64,000 nucleotides of DNA from Symsagittifera roscoffensis (taxonomy: Eukaryota; Xenacoelomorpha; Acoela; Convolutidae), in NCBI RefSeq assembly GCF_963678635.1, contig NC_087071.1, forward strand, positions 20,613,194 through 20,677,193. Reading direction: 5' to 3'. Made by a program: the position numbers and the translations under genes. Each line of letters opens with the position of its first letter. Position 1 is the first letter of the stretch. Below, one piece after another: positions 12,355 through 21,816 of this stretch. The notes beneath the pieces are model-generated. The model ran no database searches and had not been told where the DNA came from. It was given only the letters and a program-made list of their open reading frames with translations.

Positions 12355-14015
12355 CCCATCCGGGTTTTACAGAGTTTTTTAGAATAGTCTTTCTGCAATT
12401 CAAAGGATGGATGATGGACGTTGGTATTTGGCGAACATCTTATTTCTTCTGGGTTTTCTTATTAGAGAAGTCCCAGATTCAATCGTTGTGTCTTCTCAAG
12501 ACAACGACTGGGTTTTCGCAACAAACTCAAATCTGATTTCAGAATGGTTGGCTATGACAGGTTTTTCCGTTTCATGTAGAGAACTTCTTTTGTGTTTGAC
12601 CTTGTCTGGGAATGGCGTGGAGATTGTGTGTGGAGGGGATGCCTGGTTACTCGGATCTGTACGTATACTTGAACATCGAGGTGGTCATTGGTCTAGTTCA
12701 ATGAAGTCCTTTTCTGCGAAGTCAAGTCGTACTCTAAATCCTTTGAGTTGTGATTGTGGGCGGCATATTGATTGTGGTTGGCCAATCTTTTTCGAGTGTA
12801 GTGGGGTCATCTTGTCTTTGGATGTTCGTCTTTGGTGTTGTATGCTGATCTATATACTGCAAGATATAATTTACATTTTATAAAATTTTTATTAGTTTAA
12901 TGTTTTAGTTATGATTTTGGTTAGTTGTTTTCACAAAAGCTTTTTGTTTTAGTTCAGTTATTTTGAAGAGTTACTCACCCTTGAGTAGCTCTTATTAAAA
13001 ATAGGAGTGTGTGTCACAAAGCGTGGATGTAGCGCGGTGGGTTAGGCCGGCTATAGAGCATGCTCAGGACGTCCTCTTCTGGTGGGTTAGGCCAGGAGTG
13101 GGAGTATGATTGCATGCGGTTTTTGTGAGGGGTCCTGTTATGTGACAACGTTTTATGTTGGGTTTGTTGTGGTTTTTCTTATGTTTTGTTGGTTGTGTCC
13201 TTTTTTCAAAAATCAAATTGTTTTTGGTATGGGTTTGTCTTTCGACTTTTTTTGTGTTTTATTATTTCTTTCTTAGACTTTATAATAGTCTTCAAAAGAA
13301 TAAATTATCCAGTTTTAAACTGGGTTAATCCGGTTTGGGTACCGTTGGTTTCCTTTTCTTAGTCATGCTGTTATTCTATGATTTGTGGTGTTTAGTAAGC
13401 TGCGTTGGTTAGTGTTGTTTAGTATATAATTCCTTTCCAACCGGGTTAAAGGAAAGTTTGAAACGTGTTATCTTGTGTTAGAGCTGTTGTTTGTGAAAGC
13501 TTGAAACTGAAATTCATTATTTTAAACAATTCTTCGTGGGCGAGCTGTGCGAGTGTGGATAGAATCTTTGTGCGAATGAATGGAAATATCAAAAGGTTAG
13601 TACTGCATTTTCGTTTTATCAATTTATTACATAGAAATGCAAATTTACTGCTAGTTGTTGGGGAAAATTAAGTTACAAATTTTCATCATTATTAGATTTA
13701 CTGCATTTGGGAAAAAATTTATAAATTAAATTACTGCATTGGTATTATTTTTATTTAATTGTTTGGTGCAAAAAATTAATAGAGTTTTTAACAGTATGAA
13801 GAAGTTTTCAATTTTTATTTTCTTTTGTGAATTTTTCAGATGATCGTTGGATGAAGGCTAAAATTCTAAAGAAGACATGAATAAAGAATGGTTAGTTTCT
13901 AATTTTAATTTAATTAGTTAATAATATGTATAATTCATATTTACCTGTTAGTCGTCGGGGAAGAAACCGTGGGGGAAGATGTCGTGGATGAGATCTGAAG
14001 TTGTTAGTAATTTAG
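12355..14015. other. 3' non-coding region of the large element, with an antisense open frame
   Basis: 1.66 kb between the last element ORF and the 3' LTR. On the element strand there is no long open frame. On the opposite strand 12407-12883 is open for 158 codons from an ATG 52 bp inside the LTR edge, with Cys-rich, mixed composition and no recognised domain. A short A-box-like stretch occurs near 13028-13048, but no matching B box was found. The remainder is T/G-rich filler. Confidence 0.5.
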
Positions 14016-15755
14016 CTAAGATGCGGATGATATTTTTAGTTTGAAGCAGTGGCGAAAGCATTGAAGTGCTTTAATGGTGGTTAGTTCTTCAGTGCCAACT
14101 GCAAACTCATAAGGTGTGTTTTGGATTAGATTATATAATTTGTGATTGAATTTAGTGTTGTGGATGAATTCTAAAATGGGGATTTCTATAGGTTGAACAA
14201 ATTCGTGTGGGAGAAGGAACGGTCGGGATTCTTCTGCGTTGAAGGTCTTGGTGATGGGACAAAAAATATACATTTGGGTTATGGGATCATAATTTCGAAG
14301 AATACCATGAAGGTTAGTATCTTTAATGCAATATGTGAAGTTAAGAAAGAATGGTGAGGTGTATTTGGAATTGATGAATTGGAAACGGTGGAGTGGTTGT
14401 CTGGAGGGAGTGTGTAGTTCGAAGTGATTTTGGATAAAACGATAATATGTATATGTGTGAGTTTGTTTAGTGCGCAACATAATATCGTGTGAGCAGTGCA
14501 GATCTCTTTCATGTGGTGCAAGGAAATGAAAGGTTAGTGAAAATATTTGGAAGCGTTCTTTAAAAATTTCGTAGGCTTGCGTGTCTATTAGTGCTTCTGA
14601 GATGATGTGGTCAAATTTGCGATCAAAGATATTGAGTGTAAATACATATGGTGTTTTAATGAAAAATTTTTCTGTGATTTGTGGGTTAGCGAAGCGGTCA
14701 TCGTCTAAGAATTGATCTTGGTTAGTTCTGATGATGTTATGATCGTAATATTCTAGCGTATATTCGTTAGCTCGGGGTGCAGTGTATGTTTTTAGTGATT
14801 TCTTATATCCGATGTAAGTAAATTGTCTAGGTGTTAGTGGTGTAGTGAGTCGATATAGCATGTCATTATTTCGTTCTATATCGATGTGAGTGTTAAATAA
14901 AGGTAAGCAAAGGGGATTAGTAAAATGATAATATGAGGTCCAAGGAAGGGTAGGCATTAAAACGTGTTCGTCTACAAAGTTACGTGTTTCGTTAGTGTCG
15001 TGAGGGGTGTTTAAGGTGTATTGTGGAAATGAGGGTAAGGTGATAGCTAAAAATTCTTTTGTATTAGTGTGATTTGGGTGATTTATATATTCACGGGCTG
15101 TTCCTGGTTTTGCTGGGAAAGGATGGTTGGGGAACTTTCTTTTAAAAGTGCGGTAAGCTCTATTAGTGCTGAGTGAAGATTCAGTAGATGTGGATGATGG
15201 TGCTAATGATTCGGTATAAATTGAAGAGGGTGTAGGGGTAGGAGGGTTGGATGAATTTATTGTGGATGAAATTTGGTTTATGGTGGGGGTGTCAAGGTGG
15301 TAGGGTTGTTGTTGTAATGTAATAAAATTATCTAGTTCTGGGGAGATTTGGGGGGTATCTGGAGAATTGGATGATCGGTCTGAATGATATGAAGAATAGG
15401 TTGGAGTGACTTGGGAAGCATAAGAGGGTGTAGAATTGGTGGGGACAGGGTTATTTGGTAGCATTGGTTGAAAAGGGGGTTGGGAAAAAATTGAGGGTTT
15501 GGTGTGAAAATTATTGGATGGAGATGGTTCAGAGTCGGCAAATTCATCGGGGGTTTCAATATTCGGGTTATCGAGTTGTGAGGTGGAGTATAAAACTGAG
15601 ATGTGTGAATTAGTATCGGAATTCATGCCTGATGTTACATTACTGGTTGGGAAATCGGGTGGTGGGAAAGCAAAAAGTGGTATTATTGTAATTGGAGTAG
15701 TGAGGTTGGTTGGATGGGAATTTGAACGGTGTAGGGATCCAAGTTGTCGGCTCAT
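14016..15755 (-). CDS. Element ORF after env, 579 aa, unknown function
   Basis: Intact frame. Roughly residues 1-210 are low-complexity Ser/Thr/Pro/Asn, with no signal peptide. Residues about 210-579 look folded, with many aromatic residues (Phe, Tyr, His) and scattered Cys. I recognise no family. The start codon overlaps the stop of the envelope second part as ATGA, so translation could be coupled to termination upstream. It is the longest uninterrupted frame in the single-copy 3' part. Being 3' of env, it is in the position where retroviral accessory genes sit; that role is only inference. The preceding ATG-less ORF (18357-19489) has a similar layout, disordered first and folded last. Confidence 0.7.
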   Translation of the reverse strand: MSRQLGSLHRSNSHPTNLTTPITIIPLFAFPPPDFPTSNVTSGMNSDTNSHISVLYSTSQLDNPNIETPDEFADSEPSPSNNFHTKPSIFSQPPFQPMLPNNPVPTNSTPSYASQVTPTYSSYHSDRSSNSPDTPQISPELDNFITLQQQPYHLDTPTINQISSTINSSNPPTPTPSSIYTESLAPSSTSTESSLSTNRAYRTFKRKFPNHPFPAKPGTAREYINHPNHTNTKEFLAITLPSFPQYTLNTPHDTNETRNFVDEHVLMPTLPWTSYYHFTNPLCLPLFNTHIDIERNNDMLYRLTTPLTPRQFTYIGYKKSLKTYTAPRANEYTLEYYDHNIIRTNQDQFLDDDRFANPQITEKFFIKTPYVFTLNIFDRKFDHIISEALIDTQAYEIFKERFQIFSLTFHFLAPHERDLHCSHDIMLRTKQTHTYTYYRFIQNHFELHTPSRQPLHRFQFINSKYTSPFFLNFTYCIKDTNLHGILRNYDPITQMYIFCPITKTFNAEESRPFLLPHEFVQPIEIPILEFIHNTKFNHKLYNLIQNTPYEFAVGTEELTTIKALQCFRHCFKLKISSAS

Positions 15756-16996
15756 CGTGGGCTAAATAAATTATTATTTTGAGACTGAAAAGTGGTGGTA
15801 TGGGGTTGTTCTATAATTTGTTCATATGTATTTTCATCTTGTGAGTGGTGTGTCATTATATGTTGGATGGGACTTTGTGATATGGTTTGTCTAAAATTTG
15901 GATTATGTGTTATTGCTAAGTTTCGAAAATTACGTGGGACTAGGGATAATGGATGGTTATGTGGTAGGGGTGGTAACTGTGGTGCTGTTGGCGTTGTGTC
16001 TACATTGTTATGTTCTTCGTCGTATGTGTTCTGTCTTGTTGCTATTTTTGAGTTGTATTCTTTTATTTGTGCATCTAAAAGAATTTTGTTTATTGATATA
16101 GAAAAAATTCCAAAAAATCCTGCAAATAGTATGCGTGCTACACTTGCTTGTCTATTGACTTGTGTGTGTATAGCGCATGTGTTATAGATTCCTTTTAAGA
16201 GTGAAAAAAGAAATCCAATAAAGTTTAACATTGCGTATAAAATAGTCAATTTTTCTAAGATGTAGTAGGGCCATCCTAGAAAATCAAGAATTTCATTCTT
16301 GAGTGTAACAAAGCTAAAAATATTGATAGGTGATATATCTTGGGGGCGGTATTTTTCACCGTTTAGATATATATAATCTTTAATGTCTTTAAAATATCCG
16401 CTATAGTCTTGCGTATAGATGTCTGCAAATCCTGCGGTTTCGGCAAGTTTGCGTAAGTTTTGGTCAATTGATTGTCTTTGTATTGTGTCCATTTGTGTTA
16501 ATAATTCTTGGAATTGTTGTGTTCTAATGTGATGTTGAATATCTGATTTTGAGTATATTCCTATTGATTGTAAGTCTATATTTGGGTTTCGAGCGATAGC
16601 GCGAATGCTTTCTGGTGAAAATTTTTTGAGTGATTGCATTAATGTGGGATATGGGGTGAGAAGGTAATATTTATCTTCATCAGGGTTTAGTTGTACTACA
16701 TTGTGGCTATTTTCTGATCCACATGGGACTGCGGTATCCCAGAAATAGGTTCTTCTTGAAAGTGTGTCAACGAAATGTACTTTATTCTTATAAAAGATAG
16801 GGATTCTTTTATAGCATCGTTTGTCTTCAAAAACGTATAGTGGTGATACTTTTTTGGTACAAGTATAAAACCATAAAATGTTTCCTTCGTAGTCTAAAAA
16901 ATTTGATCTAATTCCTGATAGTAAATATCCTGCGTAGGGTATTTTAATACTGCTAGTGCAAGTGATTGTAATATTTGTGTTCTTTCTAATTCGCAT
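15752..16996 (-). CDS. env: Envelope-like glycoprotein, C-terminal part with membrane segments
   Basis: 414 codons. The N-terminal half has paired Cys (TCTSS, YTCTKK, DKRCYKR, VPCG) typical of an ectodomain. A long amphipathic Gln/Ile-rich stretch follows at about residues 150-190. Hydrophobic segments lie at about 245-265 and 285-305, and then a Pro/His/Gln-rich tail that would be internal. It overlaps the upstream glycoprotein frame by 103 nt in a different frame, so at this locus the protein is split. Whether the split is a mutation or a programmed event is not resolved; no canonical minus-one slippery heptamer is in the right phase. The stop overlaps the next start as ATGA. Confidence 0.65.
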   Translation of the reverse strand: MRIRKNTNITITCTSSIKIPYAGYLLSGIRSNFLDYEGNILWFYTCTKKVSPLYVFEDKRCYKRIPIFYKNKVHFVDTLSRRTYFWDTAVPCGSENSHNVVQLNPDEDKYYLLTPYPTLMQSLKKFSPESIRAIARNPNIDLQSIGIYSKSDIQHHIRTQQFQELLTQMDTIQRQSIDQNLRKLAETAGFADIYTQDYSGYFKDIKDYIYLNGEKYRPQDISPINIFSFVTLKNEILDFLGWPYYILEKLTILYAMLNFIGFLFSLLKGIYNTCAIHTQVNRQASVARILFAGFFGIFSISINKILLDAQIKEYNSKIATRQNTYDEEHNNVDTTPTAPQLPPLPHNHPLSLVPRNFRNLAITHNPNFRQTISQSPIQHIMTHHSQDENTYEQIIEQPHTTTFQSQNNNLFSPR

Positions 16997-18369
16997 AGTT
17001 GGTGTAGTGTTTCTAATTCGGAGAGTGACATTTCTTGAAAAATTCGGCTAATCGTGTAGTCTAGTTTCATATCTAAGTGAATATCATAGTGGATATTACC
17101 GAAATATGTACTATTCATTAGTGATAGTTCTTGTAAACGTGTACTTTGATCGTCTTGGGGCTTTAAATGTCCACCAGGTTGACCTGTATTTTTTTGAAAA
17201 TGAACTGGTATGTATGATGTTCCTTCGTTTAGAGGATGACCTGTTGCATATGGGTCGATTTTTACTTTTCCAGTGGTCATGTCGAATCCTTTTTCGTATT
17301 CAACTAATATCTCGGAGTATTGTGTTTTGTGAAGTGGATTTCTGTATTTACATGCAAGTTCCGTTTCTTGATATATTTGAAAACGTGTCAATTCATTTTC
17401 TATATTGTCTATGTTTCTAAAATTAGAACTTAGTTTTCGTGATGGATGGACTTGTTCATATGGAATTGATTGTATAAAATATTTTTCGTGAAATTTTATC
17501 ATACGAGCGTGTATTTTTGCTACTTGAAATGTTGTACATGTGTCTTCGGGGAACCAAACAAATGTTGCTTGTGTTCGTGTTGCAGGGTCACAATAGCCTT
17601 GATCGTTTTTACAAGGTAATCGAATTCCTTGATAGATCATTGTGTTGTCTGATAAATCGCGTGTGAGTTGTATTTTTTCGAGTTGTATTTTCCAATCAAA
17701 AAACATGATTTCTTGATATCCTTTATTTTTTGTGTCTGCTTTGCAGTTTGATGGGTCATTTATACCAATGTGTGGTATCCAGTGTTTATCGTGTATATCA
17801 TAAGTTAATCTTCCGTGTGCGCCGTTGTATGGGTATTTTTCATCTAATTTTACATGTCCTTGATATCTTTCAAGTTCTGCTTGATGTACAGAATCTGCAA
17901 AAACTTGGAAAAAAACTAGTTTTCTATCTGTGTTTTTATTTCTTGTGATATTTAGTCTGAGTAACTCGTTTTTACAATCTTCGGGATTGAGATGTAAAAG
18001 TCGTTCTATATTACTCTGGTAGAATGATTCATGGTCAAGTCGGTTTTTATTTCCATTTGAAACTTGTGAACAATGTACTTTCTTTTCAGAAAATGTTGCT
18101 GTGAATTTATATCCTATAACTGTTGTTGCTCGGGCTTTTGAGTAAAGTGTTGCGATTACATTTGTAGTTTCTATGGCTTGTGGTTCTGTTTCGCATTGTG
18201 ATACTTGATTTATTGCATATTTGTTTAGTGTTTTTTGTTCGTTTTCTTCACAATCGTAATGTGTTACTAATGAATCTTGGGGTCCTGTGCGGGGGGAAAG
18301 GTTTATGTTTTCATTTGAGGTTATTAGAAAAAGGAGTTGGAGAAAAATTAAAATTTTTAGAATATACAT
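16894..18369 (-). CDS. env: Envelope-like glycoprotein, N-terminal part with signal peptide
   Basis: 491 codons. Residues 1-18 form a signal peptide (hydrophobic ILIFLQLLFLI core). The ectodomain shows a Cys pattern beginning with YDCEEN and VSQCETEP, a later GYCDP, and a T-x-VW-like stretch (TQATFVWFPEDTC). That spacing resembles glycoproteins of chuvirus type that LTR elements have captured in several animal lineages; this is pattern recognition, not an alignment. Such proteins are class III-like membrane fusion glycoproteins acting at the particle surface. The start ATG lies inside the end of the preceding ORF (13-nt overlap). The frame ends before the membrane anchor, which lies in the overlapping second part. 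Confidence 0.65.
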   Translation of the reverse strand: MYILKILIFLQLLFLITSNENINLSPRTGPQDSLVTHYDCEENEQKTLNKYAINQVSQCETEPQAIETTNVIATLYSKARATTVIGYKFTATFSEKKVHCSQVSNGNKNRLDHESFYQSNIERLLHLNPEDCKNELLRLNITRNKNTDRKLVFFQVFADSVHQAELERYQGHVKLDEKYPYNGAHGRLTYDIHDKHWIPHIGINDPSNCKADTKNKGYQEIMFFDWKIQLEKIQLTRDLSDNTMIYQGIRLPCKNDQGYCDPATRTQATFVWFPEDTCTTFQVAKIHARMIKFHEKYFIQSIPYEQVHPSRKLSSNFRNIDNIENELTRFQIYQETELACKYRNPLHKTQYSEILVEYEKGFDMTTGKVKIDPYATGHPLNEGTSYIPVHFQKNTGQPGGHLKPQDDQSTRLQELSLMNSTYFGNIHYDIHLDMKLDYTISRIFQEMSLSELETLHQLCELERTQILQSLALAVLKYPTQDIYYQELDQIF

Positions 18370-19489
18370 GTGTATGACAATCCTGAGTATGGGTTATAAA
18401 ATGTGATGTAACCAATTGTCTTTTTGGTATATCTGTCGTATTTGTATATTACTTCAGTTGTTATAAATGGTGGTGGTAGGGATTGAGCTGTTATATTTGG
18501 TGGATTTAATGGATAGGGATGTTGAGTAATGTTGTTTAATTTAACCGTGATTTCAAATTTTAATTGTAGACTATTTTGTTGGAGTATTTGGATGTTATGA
18601 GCACGAATGTCTTCGTGAATGTCTTGTCTATACTGTAGTCTGTTTAGTGCCCAATTGTGGAGTCGGTTACTTTCTAGGTGTTGTCCAAATAATGGTGGAG
18701 GTGCTGTGAATGTATTCCAGTCTAGTCTTAAAGGAATATTTGTTGATGATTGTTCTCGATATCTAGCGTCGAGGTTATTTGGGAAATTTAAGTTAAAAGG
18801 TGGTGGTGAAATCTGGCTTATTGATGGTGTTGATGGTAGTGATAATGTTTCTGGTAGTGATGAGGATGTTGTTGTATCCGTAGAAATATCTATTGGATCA
18901 TTGACTAAATTTAGTTCACCTTGTGTGAATGAATGTGTTGTCCAATATGGTAGTCGTGATGCTTGGTTTGGTGGATTGAAGGGATTTTCACGTATTTGTT
19001 CAGATGTTGGTGTTGAACCTAAGTAATCTGAGGGTAGGCTTGAGGTGCTACGTTGTGAAAGAAGCGTAGGGGTTTCTGGTAATATACCAATGGGGTTTTC
19101 AGGTGTATTTTGTGACGGGGATTGAGGTATATCAAAATGAACTCGGGGAGTTTGAAAATTTCTGTTTCGTCGAGGATGTATAATTTGTCTATTTATTTCG
19201 ACTGTATTTTGGTTTTGACTAGGATTTCTTATTCTACTTAATTCTTGTGGTAGTGTTGGGTATAAGTTATATGTTGGTTCGCTTAGAGGTGCTTGTCGTT
19301 GAACTGGTTCTAGTGGTTCTGATAAGCGAGCGTTCAGGTATATGGGTTATCTTGAAAAGAAATTCGTGTAGATGTTTGGGGGTTTTGGGTAGTTGAAGGT
19401 GTTGTTGGGTTATCTTGGGATGATGTCGGTGAAGACTGACTATGTGATTGTTGGGTAGCAATTTTTGATAGCTTTTTTGGTCTATTCTT
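18357..19489 (-). pseudogene. ATG-less Ser/Thr/Pro-rich ORF just upstream of env
   Basis: The frame 18357-19346 is open for about 329 codons with no ATG and ends in a TAA that overlaps the env start by 13 nt. A second frame, 19334-19489, is rich in Ser, Thr, Pro and Gln and overlaps it by 13 nt, so one frame break near 19340 separates two halves of what looks like one protein. The first half is disordered; the last 150 residues look folded (for example WNTFTAPPPLFGQ and IGYITFYNPYSG). No family is recognised. Codon-level coherence over about 370 codons argues against chance. With no start codon it could be reached by splicing, by fusion to an upstream start, or be dead. Confidence 0.5.
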
Positions 19490-19511
19490 TTAGTGAAAAA
19501 GTTTATGTTTA

Positions 19512-19679
19512 TTATAGTATTCTTCTAAAAAAAAAAATTAGGAGAATTGTTGCTAGGGCGAATGTGATGATTGCTTTTTTTATACATCTGCATATTGTCA
19601 AGATGAGGGATGATAGAAATGTTATAAAAATTACAAATAGTAAAAAAATATCGGTTCTACTAAAAATGGTTCGGATCAT
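19512..19679 (-). CDS. Small hydrophobic ORF of the element, 55 aa
   Basis: ATG at 19679 and TAA at 19512. Two hydrophobic stretches separated by a short basic and Cys segment (CRCIKK) suggest a two-pass membrane peptide. Its ATG overlaps the stop of the preceding 76-aa ORF as ATGA. T-rich templates encode Phe/Ile/Leu easily, so chance is a real alternative. Confidence 0.3.
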   Translation of the reverse strand: MIRTIFSRTDIFLLFVIFITFLSSLILTICRCIKKAIITFALATILLIFFFRRIL

Positions 19680-19906
19680 TTAGATAAGTTTTGTGAATCG
19701 TACCTGTGGATATAGTCAATAGCTTTTGAAAGTTGGAGAAATAGTTCAAATAGGGAATAGAAAATTAAAAAAATATTGCAAAAAATGATTAAGATTATTA
19801 CAAAAGATTCAAAGATATCAAAAAGAAATATTATAAAAGTTTTAAGTATCGTAAAAAATTGTTTGAGGTTTGTGATAATTATAGTGACTGATTGAGAGAA
19901 GAGCAT
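19676..19906 (-). CDS. Small hydrophobic ORF of the element, 76 aa
   Basis: ATG at 19906, TGA at 19676-19678. Residues about 20-60 are strongly hydrophobic (Ile, Phe, Leu), with a polar C-terminus. It sits between integrase and the ATG-less ORF and shares an ATGA with the next small ORF. No family is recognised. AT-rich sequence makes such frames easily, so it is tentative. Confidence 0.3.
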   Translation of the reverse strand: MLFSQSVTIIITNLKQFFTILKTFIIFLFDIFESFVIILIIFCNIFLIFYSLFELFLQLSKAIDYIHRYDSQNLSK

Positions 19907-20498
19907 TTACGAAATGACTTCTTGATCGAATATTTTTTGTTGTTTGGGGCAATTTTCAAGTGTGGTCGGATTATTTATTGGTTTTTTGACAAGTGGGTTG
20001 AGTTTTGTGAAAAATTGTTGGGGGCAGTTTTTATGGTGATCGGGAGGTCCTCTTTGTCTTTATTTTCATTTGTCAAATGATCTGGGGTATTTTTGAGATT
20101 TTTATACCTTAGGTTAATTAAAATGGTCGTTCTTTTACTTTAGGCTAATTTAACATATTTGTTTGGGGGGTATTTGAGGGCTGAGTTGGGGAAATATTGT
20201 TGATCTTTGGTTTATTAGATAAGGGAGGGTTATGATATTATGGTGATATTTATTTTAATTGTCAAGTTGGAGTGGTTTGCTTATTTTTGACCTGGAGGTC
20301 GTAAAGTTATAGTTATAGATATACCTGGAGTTTAATATCGTTCGTCTAGTTGGTTTGTGTTAGAGTTAGAGAAGGTGACGGATTGGATGAATCCTATAGG
20401 CTAATTATGAACTAGAATCGCTGCGTGTTTGTCAGCATGTTATTTTGAAAAATGAAAATTCAAAATGTTTCAAAGGTCTAAGATTGTGAAATACAAAA
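19907..20498. other. Element region between pol and the small ORFs, no clear gene
   Basis: On the element strand a frame of about 60 codons without ATG (near 19965-20145) reads as Asn/Lys/Thr-rich polar sequence. Otherwise there are T-rich tracts and no recognisable protein. Splice acceptors for env or accessory messages would be expected hereabouts but cannot be assigned. Confidence 0.35.
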
Positions 20499-21806
20499 TT
20501 AAAGTTGTTTTTGAAATTCGACTTTCTTTAATATTTCAGATTGTGGGATGAATAATTTATAATTTTTACGTGGTTGATTTCTAAGTCGTGAAGACTCTCT
20601 ATGTTCTGATTTGTCGATTTGTTCTTGGGGTATTATTTGTTCTGTCATTTTTCTATTTTTTCTTTCTTTTTGAGATGTATTTTGATCTAGATTTTTTGTA
20701 TTGTTTTTTGTGGTGGTTGATTTTGTTATTTGGTTTTTGAGGTGAAAATCTTTTTGTTCCTTTGTTGTATTTTCCGTATGTGGGTTATTTTGAATAACTT
20801 TTAAACCTGTAAAAAAATATAATTGAGTTAGTTCGCGGAGTGCGTATTCTTTTGGATAATAAGGTAATAGGTTATTTCGGTGTTGAACGATTTCTTTTTT
20901 GTCTGAGTCGGTGATTTTATATGTGACATCAGTGGGTTTTGCAATTATTTGGTATGGTCCTTTACGAAGGGGTTGTAATTTTTTAGAAATTCCTTTTTGA
21001 GTATGAAAATTGGGTGTTAAAACAAATGTTCCAATTTTTAAATCGGAGGCTGGTGTAAAGCGTGAATTTATTTGTTCATTAATGTTTTGCCTCTGTAACA
21101 ACTTTTTTGTTACTTTTTGGTAAATTTCAGTGTGTTTTTTATCTCTGTTTAAAATCCATTCGGTGTGTGTACCGGAGGCTAATTTAAGAATTTGTGGGTG
21201 ATGAAAATGATCTTCATCGTGTGTATGTAAAGGTAGGTTATAACAAATTGAGTCTTTATTTGGTTGACAATAACCTTGTGCGTTTTTATGAGAGTTTGCT
21301 GTAAACATTATTGGTTTGCGTGGCTTTTGGTTAAAAACCATTTCATATGGTGACATTCCTAGAGTTGTCGTGATTTGTGAATTATATACTAGGGGAAATA
21401 ATTTTACATCTGCTGACCATTCAGTATATCTTGTATCATTTCCATTGATGATACATCTAAGATATTCTTGTAGTGAACGGTTCATACCTTCGACTAAGCC
21501 GTTTGTCCAAGGTGCGTGAGATGTACGTGGTTTGTGTTTGATGTTGTATAGATGACATAGTGTGATAATTTCATTATTTATGAATTCTGTACCGTTATCT
21601 GTAACTAAAATTTCTGGTAGTCCGAATTTAGCTATCCAGTGATCATAGAGTGTTGTGTAAGCGTAATAAGCGTTACAATGTGGTACTGGGTTAAGTGCTA
21701 CATAATGTGTAAATGCGTCAACAGTTACCATAATGTAGGAGTTTCCTTCGGATGAGGGTGAAATTGGTCCTTTTGTATCAAAGGAGATACGGTGGTTAAA
21801 GTACAA
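20499..21806 (-). pseudogene. pol: Integrase catalytic core and C-terminal domain (pol, 3' part)
   Basis: The integrase inserts element cDNA into the genome. The first catalytic Asp is in SFDTKGP, the second in VTDNGTEF, and the Glu in NGLVEGMN, exactly 35 residues after the second Asp. A GPY/F-type module follows (LRKGPYQIIAKP with VQHRNNLLPYY), then a basic tail of about 110 residues rich in Lys, Asn, Gln and Thr. The frame is separated from the upstream RT/RNase H/zinc-finger frame by one reading-frame break between 21806 and about 21860, so the polyprotein is interrupted here. The core residues themselves are intact. Confidence 0.85.
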
Positions 21807-21816
21807 ACTTTGTCCT

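Noticed and set aside
13020-13110. tRNA-derived SINE or tRNA-like sequence (TAGCGCGGTGGGTTAGGCC)
   Set aside because: Resembles an A box, but no B box at the expected distance and no cloverleaf could be drawn.
16890-16930. Programmed minus-one frameshift between the two envelope frames
   Set aside because: An AAATTTTTTA run is present, but codon phase in the upstream frame does not match the X-XXY-YYZ rule. A mutation is as likely, so no claim is made.
18619-19026. 135-codon plus-strand frame
   Set aside because: Antisense shadow of the Ser/Thr/Pro-rich ORF on the element strand, which is the coherent reading.
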